Positions 1 through 9,800 are shown, counted from the stretch's first letter. The stretch is 24,539 nt of DNA from Circinella umbellata (GCA_025093555.1 JAIWNF010000147.1:1-24539); one strand, 5' to 3'. Numbers and translations: made by a program. The notes: generated by a model from the sequence alone, not told the origin.

Positions 1-117
1 TTTTTCATGTGTGGGTATTTTGGGGATATGATAATTTTGTATAATAATATTTTTTAATCAATTAATGATTATTATCACAAGCTTTTAATGACTTCCTGGA
101 ACTGGTCAAAATTATTT

Positions 118-1539
118 TCAATATCCAAGACGGCTAAGAAAGTCTGCATTAGCATTTAGTTTGCCAGGACGGTATATGACATCAAAGTTGTATTCTGATA
201 ATAAATTAATCCATCGAGCTATTTGTCCTTCGGGACGCGGAGTGTTAAGTAATCCTTTTATACTGACATGATCTGTTACGAGTTTGAATCGTCGAGATAA
301 AAGGTATGGTCTTAGCGATTTGATTGCCCAAACGGCAGCTAACATTTCTAATTTAGTTATTCCGTAATTTCGTTCACTTGGTGTAAGACCTCTACTAATA
401 TATAAAACTACTTGTTCGCGGTTCTGCTCGTCCAATTGAGAAAGGACTGCCCCAAGTCCGTCATATGAAGCATCTGTAAAAAGAATAAAATCTCGATCAA
501 AGTTTGCTCTGGTTAGTATAGGAGCATTGCACAGGGCAGATCTAAGTGTTTCGAACGCTTTTGTGGTTTCTTCATCCCAGGGGGGTCGATCATTTTGAAG
601 TTGATTATATAGTGGTCTGCATATCTTGGCAAATGATTTAATAAAACGGCGATAGTATCCGCAAAGTGATACAAAACTTCGAACTTGTGTAACGGTGGAG
701 GGAATGGGAAAGTTGGCTATCTTTTTAATGGTATCTTCATTTGTTTTAATACCTTCACTGGAAACTTTATATCCAAGAAAGGCTAATTCAGGTTTTATAA
801 AAACACATTTTCGTGGGTTTAATACGAGGCCAGAAAATCGTATGCATGCAAAGACTTTAGCAAGATCATGTATATGTTGTGATTCATCAGGACTGTATAC
901 ATTAAGATCGTCAATATAACTGACTAGACATTTGTTTAATAAAGGTCGAAAAACTATATCGGATAAATTTTGATATAAAAGAGGGCTGCATTTTAATCCC
1001 ATAGGTGATCTTGTGAAAGCAAAAGAACCAAATCGTGGCGTCGTAAAATTTGTAATCGGAATGCTGTCTTCTGTTAAGGGTATTTGAAAAAAGGAAGATG
1101 ACATATCTAATGAAGAGAATATTGAGGAAGTTCCCAATGAATCTAATAAATCATCTATACGAGGAATATTATAAGATGGACTTGAGATATGTGCATTAAT
1201 TTTTCTGAAATCGACTACAAGTCTCATTTCATTATTTTTCTTGCGAACCATCAATATCGGGGATGACCAAGGACTAGAGCATGGGCGTATAACTCCCATT
1301 TCAAGAAGACGATCAAGTTCTTTCTTAAGGTTTTCGAGTTCTATAGGGCTTAATCGATAAGGACGAGAACTAATTGGAGTAATATTTTTGTCTATGTTTA
1401 CATGGTGTTTAATTCGGTTAGTGCATCCGACTGTTTTTTTGTCCCAATCGAAAATATCTTGGTATCTTTCAATCAATGCGTAGAACTCTCGTTTTAATCT
1501 GGGTTCAAGTTCACCCACTTGAATTTGATCTAATTGCAT
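118..1539 (-). CDS. pol: Ty3/gypsy pol: reverse transcriptase and RNase H
   Basis: A 473-residue frame that copies element RNA into DNA. Visible RT motifs in order are the SRPYRLSP lead-in (about residue 58), LDMSSSFFQIPL (about 145), SPMGLKCSP (about 178), and the polymerase active site YIDDLNVYS (about 209). A connection segment follows, then RNase H with LFTDASYDGLGAVLSQ, TKLEMLAAVWA, LVTDH and NANADFLSRL, which supply the expected acidic residues. The start at 1539 is the first ATG; the frame is open further upstream to about 1600 and overlaps the protease frame in -1 phase, so translation probably enters by frameshift or as a polyprotein. After the TGA stop the same frame stays open for about 15 codons. 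No integrase is attached. Confidence 0.92.
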   Translation of the reverse strand: MQLDQIQVGELEPRLKREFYALIERYQDIFDWDKKTVGCTNRIKHHVNIDKNITPISSRPYRLSPIELENLKKELDRLLEMGVIRPCSSPWSSPILMVRKKNNEMRLVVDFRKINAHISSPSYNIPRIDDLLDSLGTSSIFSSLDMSSSFFQIPLTEDSIPITNFTTPRFGSFAFTRSPMGLKCSPLLYQNLSDIVFRPLLNKCLVSYIDDLNVYSPDESQHIHDLAKVFACIRFSGLVLNPRKCVFIKPELAFLGYKVSSEGIKTNEDTIKKIANFPIPSTVTQVRSFVSLCGYYRRFIKSFAKICRPLYNQLQNDRPPWDEETTKAFETLRSALCNAPILTRANFDRDFILFTDASYDGLGAVLSQLDEQNREQVVLYISRGLTPSERNYGITKLEMLAAVWAIKSLRPYLLSRRFKLVTDHVSIKGLLNTPRPEGQIARWINLLSEYNFDVIYRPGKLNANADFLSRLGY

Positions 1540-1577
1540 ATTCGATAAAGGTTCTCTACTAATAGGTTGGTGTTGGT

Positions 1578-2792
1578 TTATAAGGATTTGATTTGTTTAT
1601 CGGTAGCTAGTTCATAACCTTGTGTATCTGTTGTTATTGGTATCAAATTTCCTACAATAATATCAATGGGAAATTCTTCTTGCTTATTTTCAGACATGTT
1701 GATGATTGAGATTCGGTATGTAGAATCATCTGGATGTAAGATTCCCGAGTAAATTACTATATGTTTAGGTAATTCATTAGCTTGTTCGAATATGTATGTA
1801 TTTGTTGTACGAATTTGAGGTGGCAGAACTAAATCGTATGTGTGATAGGTATTCGGGTTCATGGTTAATTCTTCTTTAGTAATTAATTGTAATTCGTCAT
1901 TAAATTTTATTATTTGGAATGGATCACTTTGTTCCGTCATTGGGAACAATTCTTCTCCAAAATAATATTCATTAGCTAACATTTCGTCTAATGGACTTGA
2001 TTCTTCTTCTGAATCGGAAGAGCTGAATTCTTCACTTAAATCGTCTGTGGATTCGCTATCATATGCGTCATCGGACGATTCTGTGTCCTCAATTTGTTCT
2101 ACTGGTAATGTATTATTATACCATCTACTAGTATGAAAACGTTCATAAGTAATTGGTATTTTTCTTTTAGTGTTGTAATTTATTGTCATTATTCTTGTTT
2201 GATAATCGATATTAGCTCGAGCGATTTTAAGCCAATTATTTCCTATTATTATGTCTACTGGGCATGATGGTAGTACTTCAGCAGAAATAGGTACAATTTC
2301 CGTATTGCCGGGTTTCAATTGTAAATCTGTTATTATGCCTAATGATGCATGTCGATCTCCATTACCAAGCATGAATACGGCTGAGGAAGGTTCTTGAATA
2401 TCAAGACCAAGTCGTTTTACTAATTGTCGAGATATACAAGTCCTCGATGCACCACTATCTACTAAACAGCGAATAGGAGTTTTGTTAATATAAAATTCAG
2501 CATATAACGCCGTGGTATTTGGACTTCGTCTATTACTCGCATCGTCGAGTACATTAAGAGAACGAGCTGTTTTACAAGCTTTTGTAAATTGTCTGCGTAA
2601 AGATGGAGCTACTTTTAAAAGTTGTCCAAAACTAATTTCAGCGTTACGATTTAAAATATCAGATCCAATATCGTATGTCAATTGTTTAGGTTTTGGCTCC
2701 TGTATAAGAACAGCTGGTTTCTTTTGGATCGCTCTGTTTGTATTTTTCTTTCGTGGTATGATATTTTTAGCAAGAGATTCTTTCTTTTTCAA
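1578..2792 (-). CDS. Retropepsin-like aspartic protease with acidic linker (Ty3/gypsy)
   Basis: The frame contains a retropepsin-type active site, RCLVDSGASRTCIS (around residues 108-121), with the canonical D-S-G triad, followed about 75 residues later by the flap-distal motif VDIIIGNNWL, as in Ty3/gypsy proteases that cut the Gag-Pol polyprotein. An acidic Ser/Asp/Glu-rich linker (about residues 235-270) and an unassigned region follow. The listed start codon is TTG, so this is probably not an independent gene: the frame continues upstream through a single TAA (2811-2813) into the C-terminal gag region. It ends at TAA 1578-1580, overlapping the RT frame by roughly 20 nt. Confidence 0.85.
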   Translation of the reverse strand: MKKKESLAKNIIPRKKNTNRAIQKKPAVLIQEPKPKQLTYDIGSDILNRNAEISFGQLLKVAPSLRRQFTKACKTARSLNVLDDASNRRSPNTTALYAEFYINKTPIRCLVDSGASRTCISRQLVKRLGLDIQEPSSAVFMLGNGDRHASLGIITDLQLKPGNTEIVPISAEVLPSCPVDIIIGNNWLKIARANIDYQTRIMTINYNTKRKIPITYERFHTSRWYNNTLPVEQIEDTESSDDAYDSESTDDLSEEFSSSDSEEESSPLDEMLANEYYFGEELFPMTEQSDPFQIIKFNDELQLITKEELTMNPNTYHTYDLVLPPQIRTTNTYIFEQANELPKHIVIYSGILHPDDSTYRISIINMSENKQEEFPIDIIVGNLIPITTDTQGYELATDKQIKSL

Positions 2793-2810
2793 AGTATTAT
2801 TATTAATTCG

Positions 2811-4672
2811 TTAAGACTGTGTTTTCTTTATATTGTGTGTCTGATCATTTATTTGGGTTGAAGATGACTGTATAGGAACCATCGGAATGATATCTGCTTC
2901 TTTTTCTGAAGGTGGAGTACTTATTTCCATATCATCTACATTAGATCTTAGTTGAGTCCATTGATTTCCTTCTGGTGTGGAAGGTCGAGTAGGCGGGTTC
3001 CAGGCTGAAGTTGGTTGATTAGAGAATGCTGTTTTACCAAACGCCGATTGGAAGTCAGTGGTAGGTTTTGTATTTTGGGAAGTCGAGAGATTAACGTTAT
3101 TTTTATTAATATTTCCAAACGTTGGTTGTGCTGAAAAATCGTTATTTCCAGGATCATGGGATAAGGGTGGCATGTGAACGATTTGTTGTGACGTGGCTTG
3201 GCGTTTGTTCTTTGACTTTCTTCTAACTGGTGGGTCTTTAAAGTCGACTTTCTTCTGTGTATTTTCATTTTTTTGTACTTTGCCAGTTTCATTACGTGGT
3301 CTTAATTGTCGAACGGTTTTATGGCTTGATGGTGGCTGTGCAGCAAATAATTCCTCATCTACTATATTATTGTGCTTACCTTTATTTTCGTATTCTTCGA
3401 GGAAAAATTCATTCTGTGGTAAAGTTGTAATATTTTCGTGTTTTCCCTGGTCGTTTTCTTCCAATAATGCCAGAGTACCAGAAGGTGTGTTATTATTGTT
3501 ATTATTGGGTCTTCGAGGAGGATAGTCTGTAGGTCGTTGATAGTCTGTTGGTCGATGATATTCTTGTGGTCTATTATGTTCATTATTTTGATCATAATTA
3601 TATTTGTTTCTTTGATTTTCTGTATTTCGGTAACTATTTTCTGCTTGATAATTATTTTCGTTTTTGTCATTAGGATATCGTGAGTTATAACCTCGGTAAT
3701 TATTTCTGTTATTTGGATAGTGATTTGATCGTATGGTGGACGATAATTTGAATTATGGTAATCGTTGGTTCGATTGTATGAGGGCGAAGCTTTTCGTGTT
3801 TCTTCTTGAACAACACGCCGTATCATTTGTTCCAATCCATAAGGATGTTTTTCATAATGTGAAGGAGGAACGGCTGCTTCGTGTTGGTATAATTCAAGAT
3901 TTTTCATTTTTGAAGTTAATATGTCAATAGATGGCGATTCATCACCTGAAGGTTGATTTAAGTTGGGGGGATGAAATGCGTGCGTTTTTGCTTGTTGTAT
4001 AATTTCATTAGAGTGTTGTTTATTTTTATACCATGTGGATGGTATACGGTCTTCTGCTTTTTGAGGAATGAATGGGTTGTCTTGTGGATATAAGGTTGTG
4101 CCATGTTGACCTCTCCAGAAACCATATGAAAATTGTTTATAATCGTTGAATGTAGTAGCTCCCATCATGTAGCAATGTTTCTTAACTCTTGGAAGCAATC
4201 CTGATTTAAACTTAGCTTCGATTAAAGCTTCTCCTTGTTTACCTATAAGTTCAGCCAAGTCTGCTGCTTGCTGTATACGACCTAAGAACATTCGTGGAGG
4301 TTCATCTTCACCTTGAATTATTTGTTCAAAAGCATCTTTGTAATATTCGATAACATCAGGAGTAACGTATTCTTCTTCCAGTAGTTTTATAAGTTCAGTG
4401 TATTTTCCTCCGATTGCATGATGTTTGCGTACTTTCGCTTGAAGGAAAATTCTTGCGTATTTCTTAACCTGTGCATTTAATATGCTTGCTTGCCGTTCGC
4501 CATCTTTAATATTTGCGATTGCGAAATAAGATTCTAAAGTATCTCGAAAGTGTCTAAAATCTTCGCCTTCATATCCACAAAAATCGATGAGTTTTGGCTT
4601 ATAGGATAAGGAATGGTCAGTGCCATGTGCCAACACAGGTGAGTAGGAAGAAGATTCATGATTGTCTGTCAT
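2811..4672 (-). pseudogene. gag: Gag polyprotein of the minus-strand Ty3/gypsy element, one frameshift
   Basis: Gag starts at ATG 4672-4670, about 90 nt after the primer-binding site. The first roughly 310 residues form a Retrotrans_gag-like capsid region: FCGYEGEDFRHFRDTLESYF near residue 31, then a helical stretch with PPRMFLGRIQQAADLAELIG. A low-complexity Asn/Tyr/Arg-rich segment follows. Around 3700-3720 the sensible frame changes: the original frame runs on to 3362 as Ile/Thr-rich, implausible protein, while the neighbouring frame gives NRNNYRGYN-type repeats and a polar tail (with RQLRPRNETGKVQKN) ending at TAA 2811-2813. No CCHC zinc knuckle is visible in either part. The tail shares its frame with protease downstream. 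The frameshift may be a mutation or programmed; mutation seems more likely. Confidence 0.85.
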
Positions 4673-4784
4673 TTTGTTTGATTGTAATAATATTCTTGAA
4701 TGTAATAAAAAGTAATAATATGTTGTGTAATATAAAGATTCTTTCTTGACTTGCTAGTAAAAAGCCCCTGTAGTGAGCACCAAA
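4673..4784 (-). promoter_or_regulatory. 5' leader with tRNA primer-binding site (4764-4782)
   Basis: Immediately inside the LTR, after two bases, the plus strand reads GCCCCTGTAGTGAGCACCA (4764-4782). This looks like a tRNA 3' end with its CCA, so on the element's sense strand it gives TGGTGCTCACTACAGGGGC, the form and place expected of a minus-strand primer site. I could not assign the tRNA; the 3' acceptor strand would be AGTGAGC with discriminator A. The rest of the leader to the gag ATG is AT-rich and holds no other recognisable site. Confidence 0.75.
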
Positions 4785-5082
4785 TGTTACGTTCGTTGGT
4801 AGCAAGACCTTCGGAGTAACGTTAAAAAGAGATAAATAGGGGTTAAGCAAGTAAAAAGTATATTTTAATATAAGACTTTATGTCTATTTGTATTACTAAG
4901 ATTATATATATTGAAGTGGGAGTTCACGTTTTCGGTCTTTTTATGCCGAAACCACTAATAATGATAGTAATGAATAAGTTCTCAATTGTTCAAATAATAA
5001 GGCTAATAATAATTTGTTTATTGATTGAATTTAATTAAAGAGAAAATATTGATAATGATGAAAAGAAAATGGGATAAAAAGT

Positions 5083-5150
5083 GAATTTGTGTGAACTGTG
5101 AACTAGGGAATTGTGTGAACTGAGGAATTGTGTGAACTGTGAACTTTTGA
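5083..5150. repeat. Short imperfect tandem repeat inside the LTR
   Basis: Three copies of a unit like TTGTGTGAACTG(TGAACT) lie in a row, just downstream of the TATA box on the element's sense strand, so they would lie in or near the transcribed R/U5 part. Confidence 0.7.
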
Positions 5151-5167
5151 AAACTAAAATGAAAGGG

Positions 5168-5176
5168 CTATTTATA
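5168..5176 (-). promoter_or_regulatory. TATA box of LTR
   Basis: TATAAATAG on the minus strand, mid-LTR, oriented toward gag. Position and sequence fit a retrotransposon promoter; no start site can be fixed. Confidence 0.55.
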
Positions 5177-5379
5177 CTAAAATATACGTGGAAATAATTC
5201 ACACGATAGAGAAATTGTTATTTAATAAAAGGAAAAAGAAATAACTGAAGAAATAATTGATGTTATCCTTGATGAAATAATTTCATTATTTGAGAAAATC
5301 TCAACGAAGATAATATAAAAGGAAAATAGTAGAAATCAAGTCAATTTTATTGGTTAATATAATTTACGGCGTAACGACA

Positions 5380-5959
5380 GTTGTATAATATAACCAACAT
5401 GAGTTAAGTTGACTTTTCATGTTCAGTTATAACGAATTAATAGCTTATAACACAAAGTAAATACTCTATATTAAAGCGATCTTTGGTTACGAAATAGCCT
5501 ATAACTTTATCATATTCTTTTGTGATTTACATTATCTGAGGCGGGAAGCAAGATAATATAAACTTAGCTTACCAATGCTGCTTTAAATAAGCAATAAGAC
5601 TTTTGATTTTATATTTTATTTAATAAGTCAAATTGAATATTTTAAGCCAGAAGAACACTTCCAAAACATCTTAAATCGAGCAATCATATGCTGTTTCTAT
5701 AAAATAAAAATAATATCTTTTGAAGTAATGTTTGTAATGTAATGAAAAATAGAATAAAAATAGGATAAAAATAGGATAAAAATATGGTAAAAATAGGATA
5801 AAAAATGGAATGTAAGAAGGTATACAAAAACTAAAAAAAACCTGTTAGGAAAAAAGCTATGCTGGTACGACAAGGTTGTAGATGAAGAAATATTAATGGA
5901 AGTAAAAGTATAAAATGAGATAGAGGATGGATTAAATATTGGCAATATATATTATATGC
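5380..5959. other. AT-rich spacer without a supported gene
   Basis: Between the outer LTR end and the Crypton stop codon there is no convincing coding frame. A short tandem array of an 11-mer like ATAGGATAAAA lies at about 5750-5802. The apparent minus-strand frame at 5697-5945 is low-complexity and looks spurious. The outer edge of the Crypton element may lie here, but no terminal repeat was recognised. Confidence 0.6.
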
Positions 5960-6085
5960 CTATTTAAATGTTTTGATTATGTTAAGGGCAGTAAGGGTGG
6001 TAGGACTGTTTGTTTTAAGATCCATGACTAATCTATTAAGAGTCATGATTTTACTCGAACGTACTCCCTCATAGCGTTCTTCATC

Positions 6086-6215
6086 TCATCCGACATCCGC
6101 TCATCCGATCCGCATCCGCATCCGAACTTGCGGATGCGGATGGGTCTTTACGGATGCGGATGCGGATGCAGATGGGTGTATCATCCGATCCGATGATGCA
6201 GTCATCCGAAAGATT
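6086..6215. repeat. Left subterminal CATCCG/CGGATG array of the hAT element
   Basis: About a dozen copies of CATCCG, GATCCG and the inverse CGGATG(C) are packed here, first in one orientation and then in the other, with a final CATCCGATCCGATG run. Such subterminal repeats in hAT elements are typically transposase-binding sites. Confidence 0.85.
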
Positions 6216-7827
6216 GAAAGTGGTAATGGGTTTTTTTATAGGTGTTTATAAAAAAAACATAAAAATATTAGATTGAAAAAGTGTGCCGCATTTTTAATGT
6301 AAGTGTAGCAAGTCAATAAATGTGACAAATATTATTTTATCAACTCGAAGATTCATCAAACTTTTTAGATCTAAACTTTTGGAAATGATCTAATCCCAAA
6401 GATGTTGAAATGTTATTACTTGATCACTATTCATTATATTTCTTATAACATATTATTCCTCAAATTATTTATGTCACAACATTTCCTATATTATTTCATA
6501 ATAATACTAATATTTGTCCCTTTCCAAAACGAAGAATAGCAAATAAAAAAAATAACCATTGTTGAAGAAGACATCTAGAATAGTTTATTTGATATTTGTA
6601 TTACCATAGTGATATATATAATATAATTATAAACTCCAATACTCTCTCTATTTTGTACAGTCCAAATATTCATCATCCAAATATTCATCATCCAAATCCA
6701 AGTATATAAACCGTAATATCAACCCATATCCGCAGCACTTTTTTTTCAATGATTATTTGCATAAGTTATAAAATCTACTCAAACAAAAATAAAATAAAAT
6801 ACTACCACCATTAGTAAACAAATACTATAGTAATATAATTCGGAGAAAGAGTATGTGTGTAAAAAGAAAGAGTAGTACCACTTACCAATCGTCAAGCACA
6901 ATGTCCAGTTATATAAAAGCAATTATGTCAAAGATAGGGATATATAAAAAAGAAGGAGCTTTGATAATAAAATTGAGTAATGCTAGTTGTTTTGTAGGGT
7001 TATCAAGGTGTATATTAGATAGTTTTATTGACCAAGATTAAATAAAATACTTGTTAAAATCTATTGGTAAATAAGTAGATTGTTGTAAAGAATATATTTG
7101 TCTATAAACTCAATCCACAATAGTCAGTAGAGCAAAGATGTAATATTGTAATCATTAAGCTAATAGATGCTTATTAGCGTTATTGAACATGTCCGTTCGT
7201 GTGTAAAATAGATACAATGATGAGTGATTAAAATAATATAATAAAAAAAAAGACTACCAAACTTAGTTGTTTCATTTGGGATCATTATTTTCCATTATTA
7301 AAAAAGAAGATGACTGTGTTAAATGGGGTATTGAAGATTTGATTGAAGAAGCTTAGTTTTCTTTTTTTTTTTTTTGCTGTCACACATAATTTTTTTTCTT
7401 TACTTATAAATTATTCTTTCCCTGTTTTTTATATTTCTCTTCATAAAAAGCTTTCATCTACTATATTATCTTTTACATTACGGATTTATTTATTTTATTT
7501 TTATATTTATAATAAAAATTACCATGTACTTTTCTACAATTGCCATCGTTTATTAAAATATGCTTCTATTTTGTTTCTTTGAACCAGTTTGAAGTACATT
7601 ATTTATTCTGAACCAATCTAAACCAATCGCGCTATATTATACCTATATACGAAAAGACAAATCAATCACGATAACAATTTTTACAATATCCAATACCTTT
7701 TTTTACATTCCAAATCAAAACTTATTATAGATTATTTCACTCTTTTCTTTGATTCACTACAATACGACGGTTCTTCCTACTTCGATTGTATTTCTGCCAA
7801 AAAAAAATATACGTACACACTTCATCT
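6216..7827. other. hAT interior, AT-rich, no supported gene
   Basis: No coding frame with recognisable domains was found on either strand. A 15-bp unit TCCAAATATTCATCA is repeated twice and begins a third copy at 6661-6699. Poly-T and poly-A runs are common. Confidence 0.65.
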
Positions 7828-7937
7828 ACCCATCCGATCCGCATCCGCATCCGCATCCGACCATCCGTATCCGCATCCGCATCCGTATTTGCGGATGCAG
7901 ATGCGGATAGCCCTATCATCCGATCCGATCCGATCCG
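7828..7937. repeat. Right subterminal CATCCG/CGGATG array of the hAT element
   Basis: Repeats of GCATCCGCATCC, then GCGGATGCAGATGCGGAT, then CATCCGATCCGATCCGATCCG up to the terminal inverted repeat. It mirrors the left array, giving the element palindromic ends. Confidence 0.85.
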
Positions 7938-8639
7938 TGAAGAACGCTACTCCCTCAAGCAATTGAGCTGCATCAACATGCGGTATTTCTTTTTGTTCCA
8001 CAATGGCTTTTACAGCTTTCACAATGAGCAAACGTTGACTAAACCATTATCTCATTGTGGTACTAGGTCTCCAGGCTGCATTCCATTTTTCTTTCAATTC
8101 AGAAACAGAAGGTAAATGGTTAGCAAGACCTACAGACCATTCACGCCATACCTCATCAACTGTTTGAATATTAGTATCAAGCTCATAGCGTGGAGGTTGG
8201 TTAGGTTCACTAGCGGAACTCTAAACAGTTTCTGAACTACTAGAATCGACTTCAGCTACTGGTGGCACTACTACGGATTCAACTGAAGGGGCACCAGGAA
8301 CAAAACGGAAATGACCAGTTGTAAGATGATCGATCTTTTCATGCAAAGCTCCCAAACTTCGCTTGAGCTCTGCATTCTCCTGGCGTAATGTCTCGAGCTC
8401 TGCTCAATAATACATTTCCATCTTAATGTCTATGTCATCAAGGCGATAGTTTACCTTAGGTATGACCTCTTGTATTTGCATGTGAGAGGGTGTAGGTGTT
8501 GTTCGAACAGCATGGGCTGAAGCTGCTGCAAATGAAAGAAAATCTTGTCCTTGAAAAATTAGATGATTAAACATAGCATGAGTTGGGTGCTATTCTTACA
8601 ACATAGCTGTATCTTGTAAAATAACAATGCGCATTGTTT

Positions 8640-9458
8640 TCATGAGACGCAAAAACCCTTATGCAGAAATTGACCTTTTGGCACCAATTCCACTCTCAAC
8701 TTTAGACAGCAGTCATCAACCTCAGGGAAGATTTTGTGTTGCAATAACTCTTCTGGCTGTACTAAAGCACAAGGAAGCCAATATCTACCTTTTCCCATAG
8801 GGAATCCGTTGACTGCACAGATTGAAGCTCTTGATAGCTTCATCAGATAATGGCGCTCTATGCTTTGCATATTCCAGTAGCCATGTCGACGCAATTGATC
8901 TTCTGTTGCCCCATGCAATTCAGCATCTTGTGCATCTGATCCACGTCCAGTGTGTGTTGTGTGCAAGCTTGTAATATTACAGTGACAAAATGCACAGACA
9001 ATTGGGGCGTTCATTGTGGTGTACGCCATTTGCTTTTTAGTGTCTTTGCCTTTTAACAGCTTGAAGCCATACCAATCCTCATTCTTAGTGAATTTTGGAA
9101 ACTTTTTGTTGGACATATGGAAATGGTAAAAAAGATAAGCACCAAATGCACATACTCGTACATCTTTATGTCTGATTGTTGCAAAGTACATGTGGTTTCC
9201 ATTGGCAAGAGTTTTACCAAAGTCAGAATGGAATGCAAGTACAGGGCAAGGAGTGCTGTTCTCTTCGTCTTCTGGAAAATTGGTTTCAAACAGGTCTTCA
9301 AACTCTGCAAATCGCGAGTTTTTACCACGGAGCATCATCATGTGGTGCATTAAAAATGAAGCATAGTTTCGCATTTCTGCTACTGGTTCATGATCGCAGT
9401 TGGTTAAGAAATATAAAGAGACAGCAACCATCTCATTATAATCATAGCCATCCTGCAA
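8640..9458 (-). CDS. Catalytic block of the Crypton-like recombinase (longest intact frame)
   Basis: This 272-codon frame is the part of the broken recombinase with no internal stop. It contains all the catalytic candidates: Arg in MLRGKNSR (about residue 44), HxxR in HTGR (about residue 168), RRHGYW (about 190) and Tyr in ERHYL (about 203), followed by the conserved SRASICAVNGF segment. The TTG at 9458 is not a true start; the frame is entered from upstream after the TGA at 9549. It ends at a premature TGA (8640-8642) caused by the one-base loss just upstream at 8651-8655. It is unlikely to make an active enzyme alone. Confidence 0.8.
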   Translation of the reverse strand: MQDGYDYNEMVAVSLYFLTNCDHEPVAEMRNYASFLMHHMMMLRGKNSRFAEFEDLFETNFPEDEENSTPCPVLAFHSDFGKTLANGNHMYFATIRHKDVRVCAFGAYLFYHFHMSNKKFPKFTKNEDWYGFKLLKGKDTKKQMAYTTMNAPIVCAFCHCNITSLHTTHTGRGSDAQDAELHGATEDQLRRHGYWNMQSIERHYLMKLSRASICAVNGFPMGKGRYWLPCALVQPEELLQHKIFPEVDDCCLKLRVELVPKGQFLHKGFCVS

Positions 9459-9800
9459 AGTTCCAACACCATGATCAGTAAAGTTTTCACGGAGTGTATC
9501 TCTGTTATGCTTTGCTTTTCCTTTGCGCCAGGTGTTAACCTTTTGTCCTCATAGATGAGGGTGAGAGTTAACTCCAGCAGCAACTTGATCATGGTAGAGA
9601 TCGATGACGGCTTTGATGTACTGTTGGTTACTTTCATAACCAAGCGCCATCGTTTCGCCATTGTCTCGCTTGCGCTTTCAATTACCCGTTTCATCAACAA
9701 CTTCCTTTAAAAATCGCAAAATTTTTGCCTCAGTGACAAGCTCATCAACCTTAAAAACATTTGGCTCAACTTCATAATGATAGTTTTCTGCACACCAATC

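Larger units (their letters stand above)
1..5379 (-). mobile_element. Ty3/gypsy LTR retrotransposon, 5' part, cut by the window edge
   Basis: Read on the minus strand, the order is LTR, primer-binding site, gag, aspartic protease, reverse transcriptase and RNase H, which is the order of Ty3/gypsy (Metaviridae) elements. The coding frames are nearly whole: gag has one apparent frameshift near 3710, a single TAA (2811-2813) separates the gag-end frame from protease, and RT lies in the -1 frame. No integrase is visible because the window ends about 117 bases after the RNase H stop; it may lie to the left. The second LTR and the target-site duplication are also outside, so intactness and age cannot be judged. 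Confidence 0.9.
4785..5379 (-). repeat. LTR of the minus-strand Ty3/gypsy element (5' LTR)
   Basis: About 595 bp bounded by TGTTACG at 4785 and CGTAACGACA ending at 5379, giving TG...CA ends and a short imperfect inverted repeat. The inner end is fixed by the primer-binding site. On the minus strand a TATA box, TATAAATAG (5168-5176), lies mid-LTR and probably marks the promoter. The outer boundary is inferred from the terminal inverted repeat alone, since the partner LTR is outside the window. Confidence 0.7.
6072..7949. mobile_element. Non-autonomous hAT-type DNA transposon inside the Crypton gene
   Basis: The element starts TAGCGTTCTTCA (6072-6083) and ends with its exact inverse, TGAAGAACGCTA (7938-7949). 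It is flanked by a perfect 8-bp duplication CTCCCTCA (6064-6071 and 7950-7957). Eight-base duplications and YARNG-type ends are hallmarks of the hAT superfamily. Both subterminal regions hold dense CATCCG/CGGATG repeats. The 1.6-kb middle is AT-rich and has no transposase-like frame; the frames at 6853-7041 and 7343-7582 are short and unlike any hAT domain. It therefore depends on a transposase encoded elsewhere. Confidence 0.9.

Noticed and set aside
695..919. Plus-strand frames over gag-pol of the minus-strand element (695-919, 2512-2814, 3193-3525, 3733-3930)
   Set aside because: They lie antisense to clear retrotransposon domains and have no features of their own.
6216..7827. hAT transposase gene inside the element
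   Set aside because: No frame longer than about 80 codons and no hAT dimerisation or RNase H-like motifs.
6086..7937. CRISPR or telomere-like array
   Set aside because: The repeats have no unique spacers, are bidirectional and lie exactly inside hAT terminal inverted repeats.
7737..8115. Frames made of Arg/Ile or Asp/Ala dipeptide repeats over the hexamer array
   Set aside because: They are translations of the hAT subterminal repeats, not proteins; 7822-8031 mixes true Crypton residues with the repeat.
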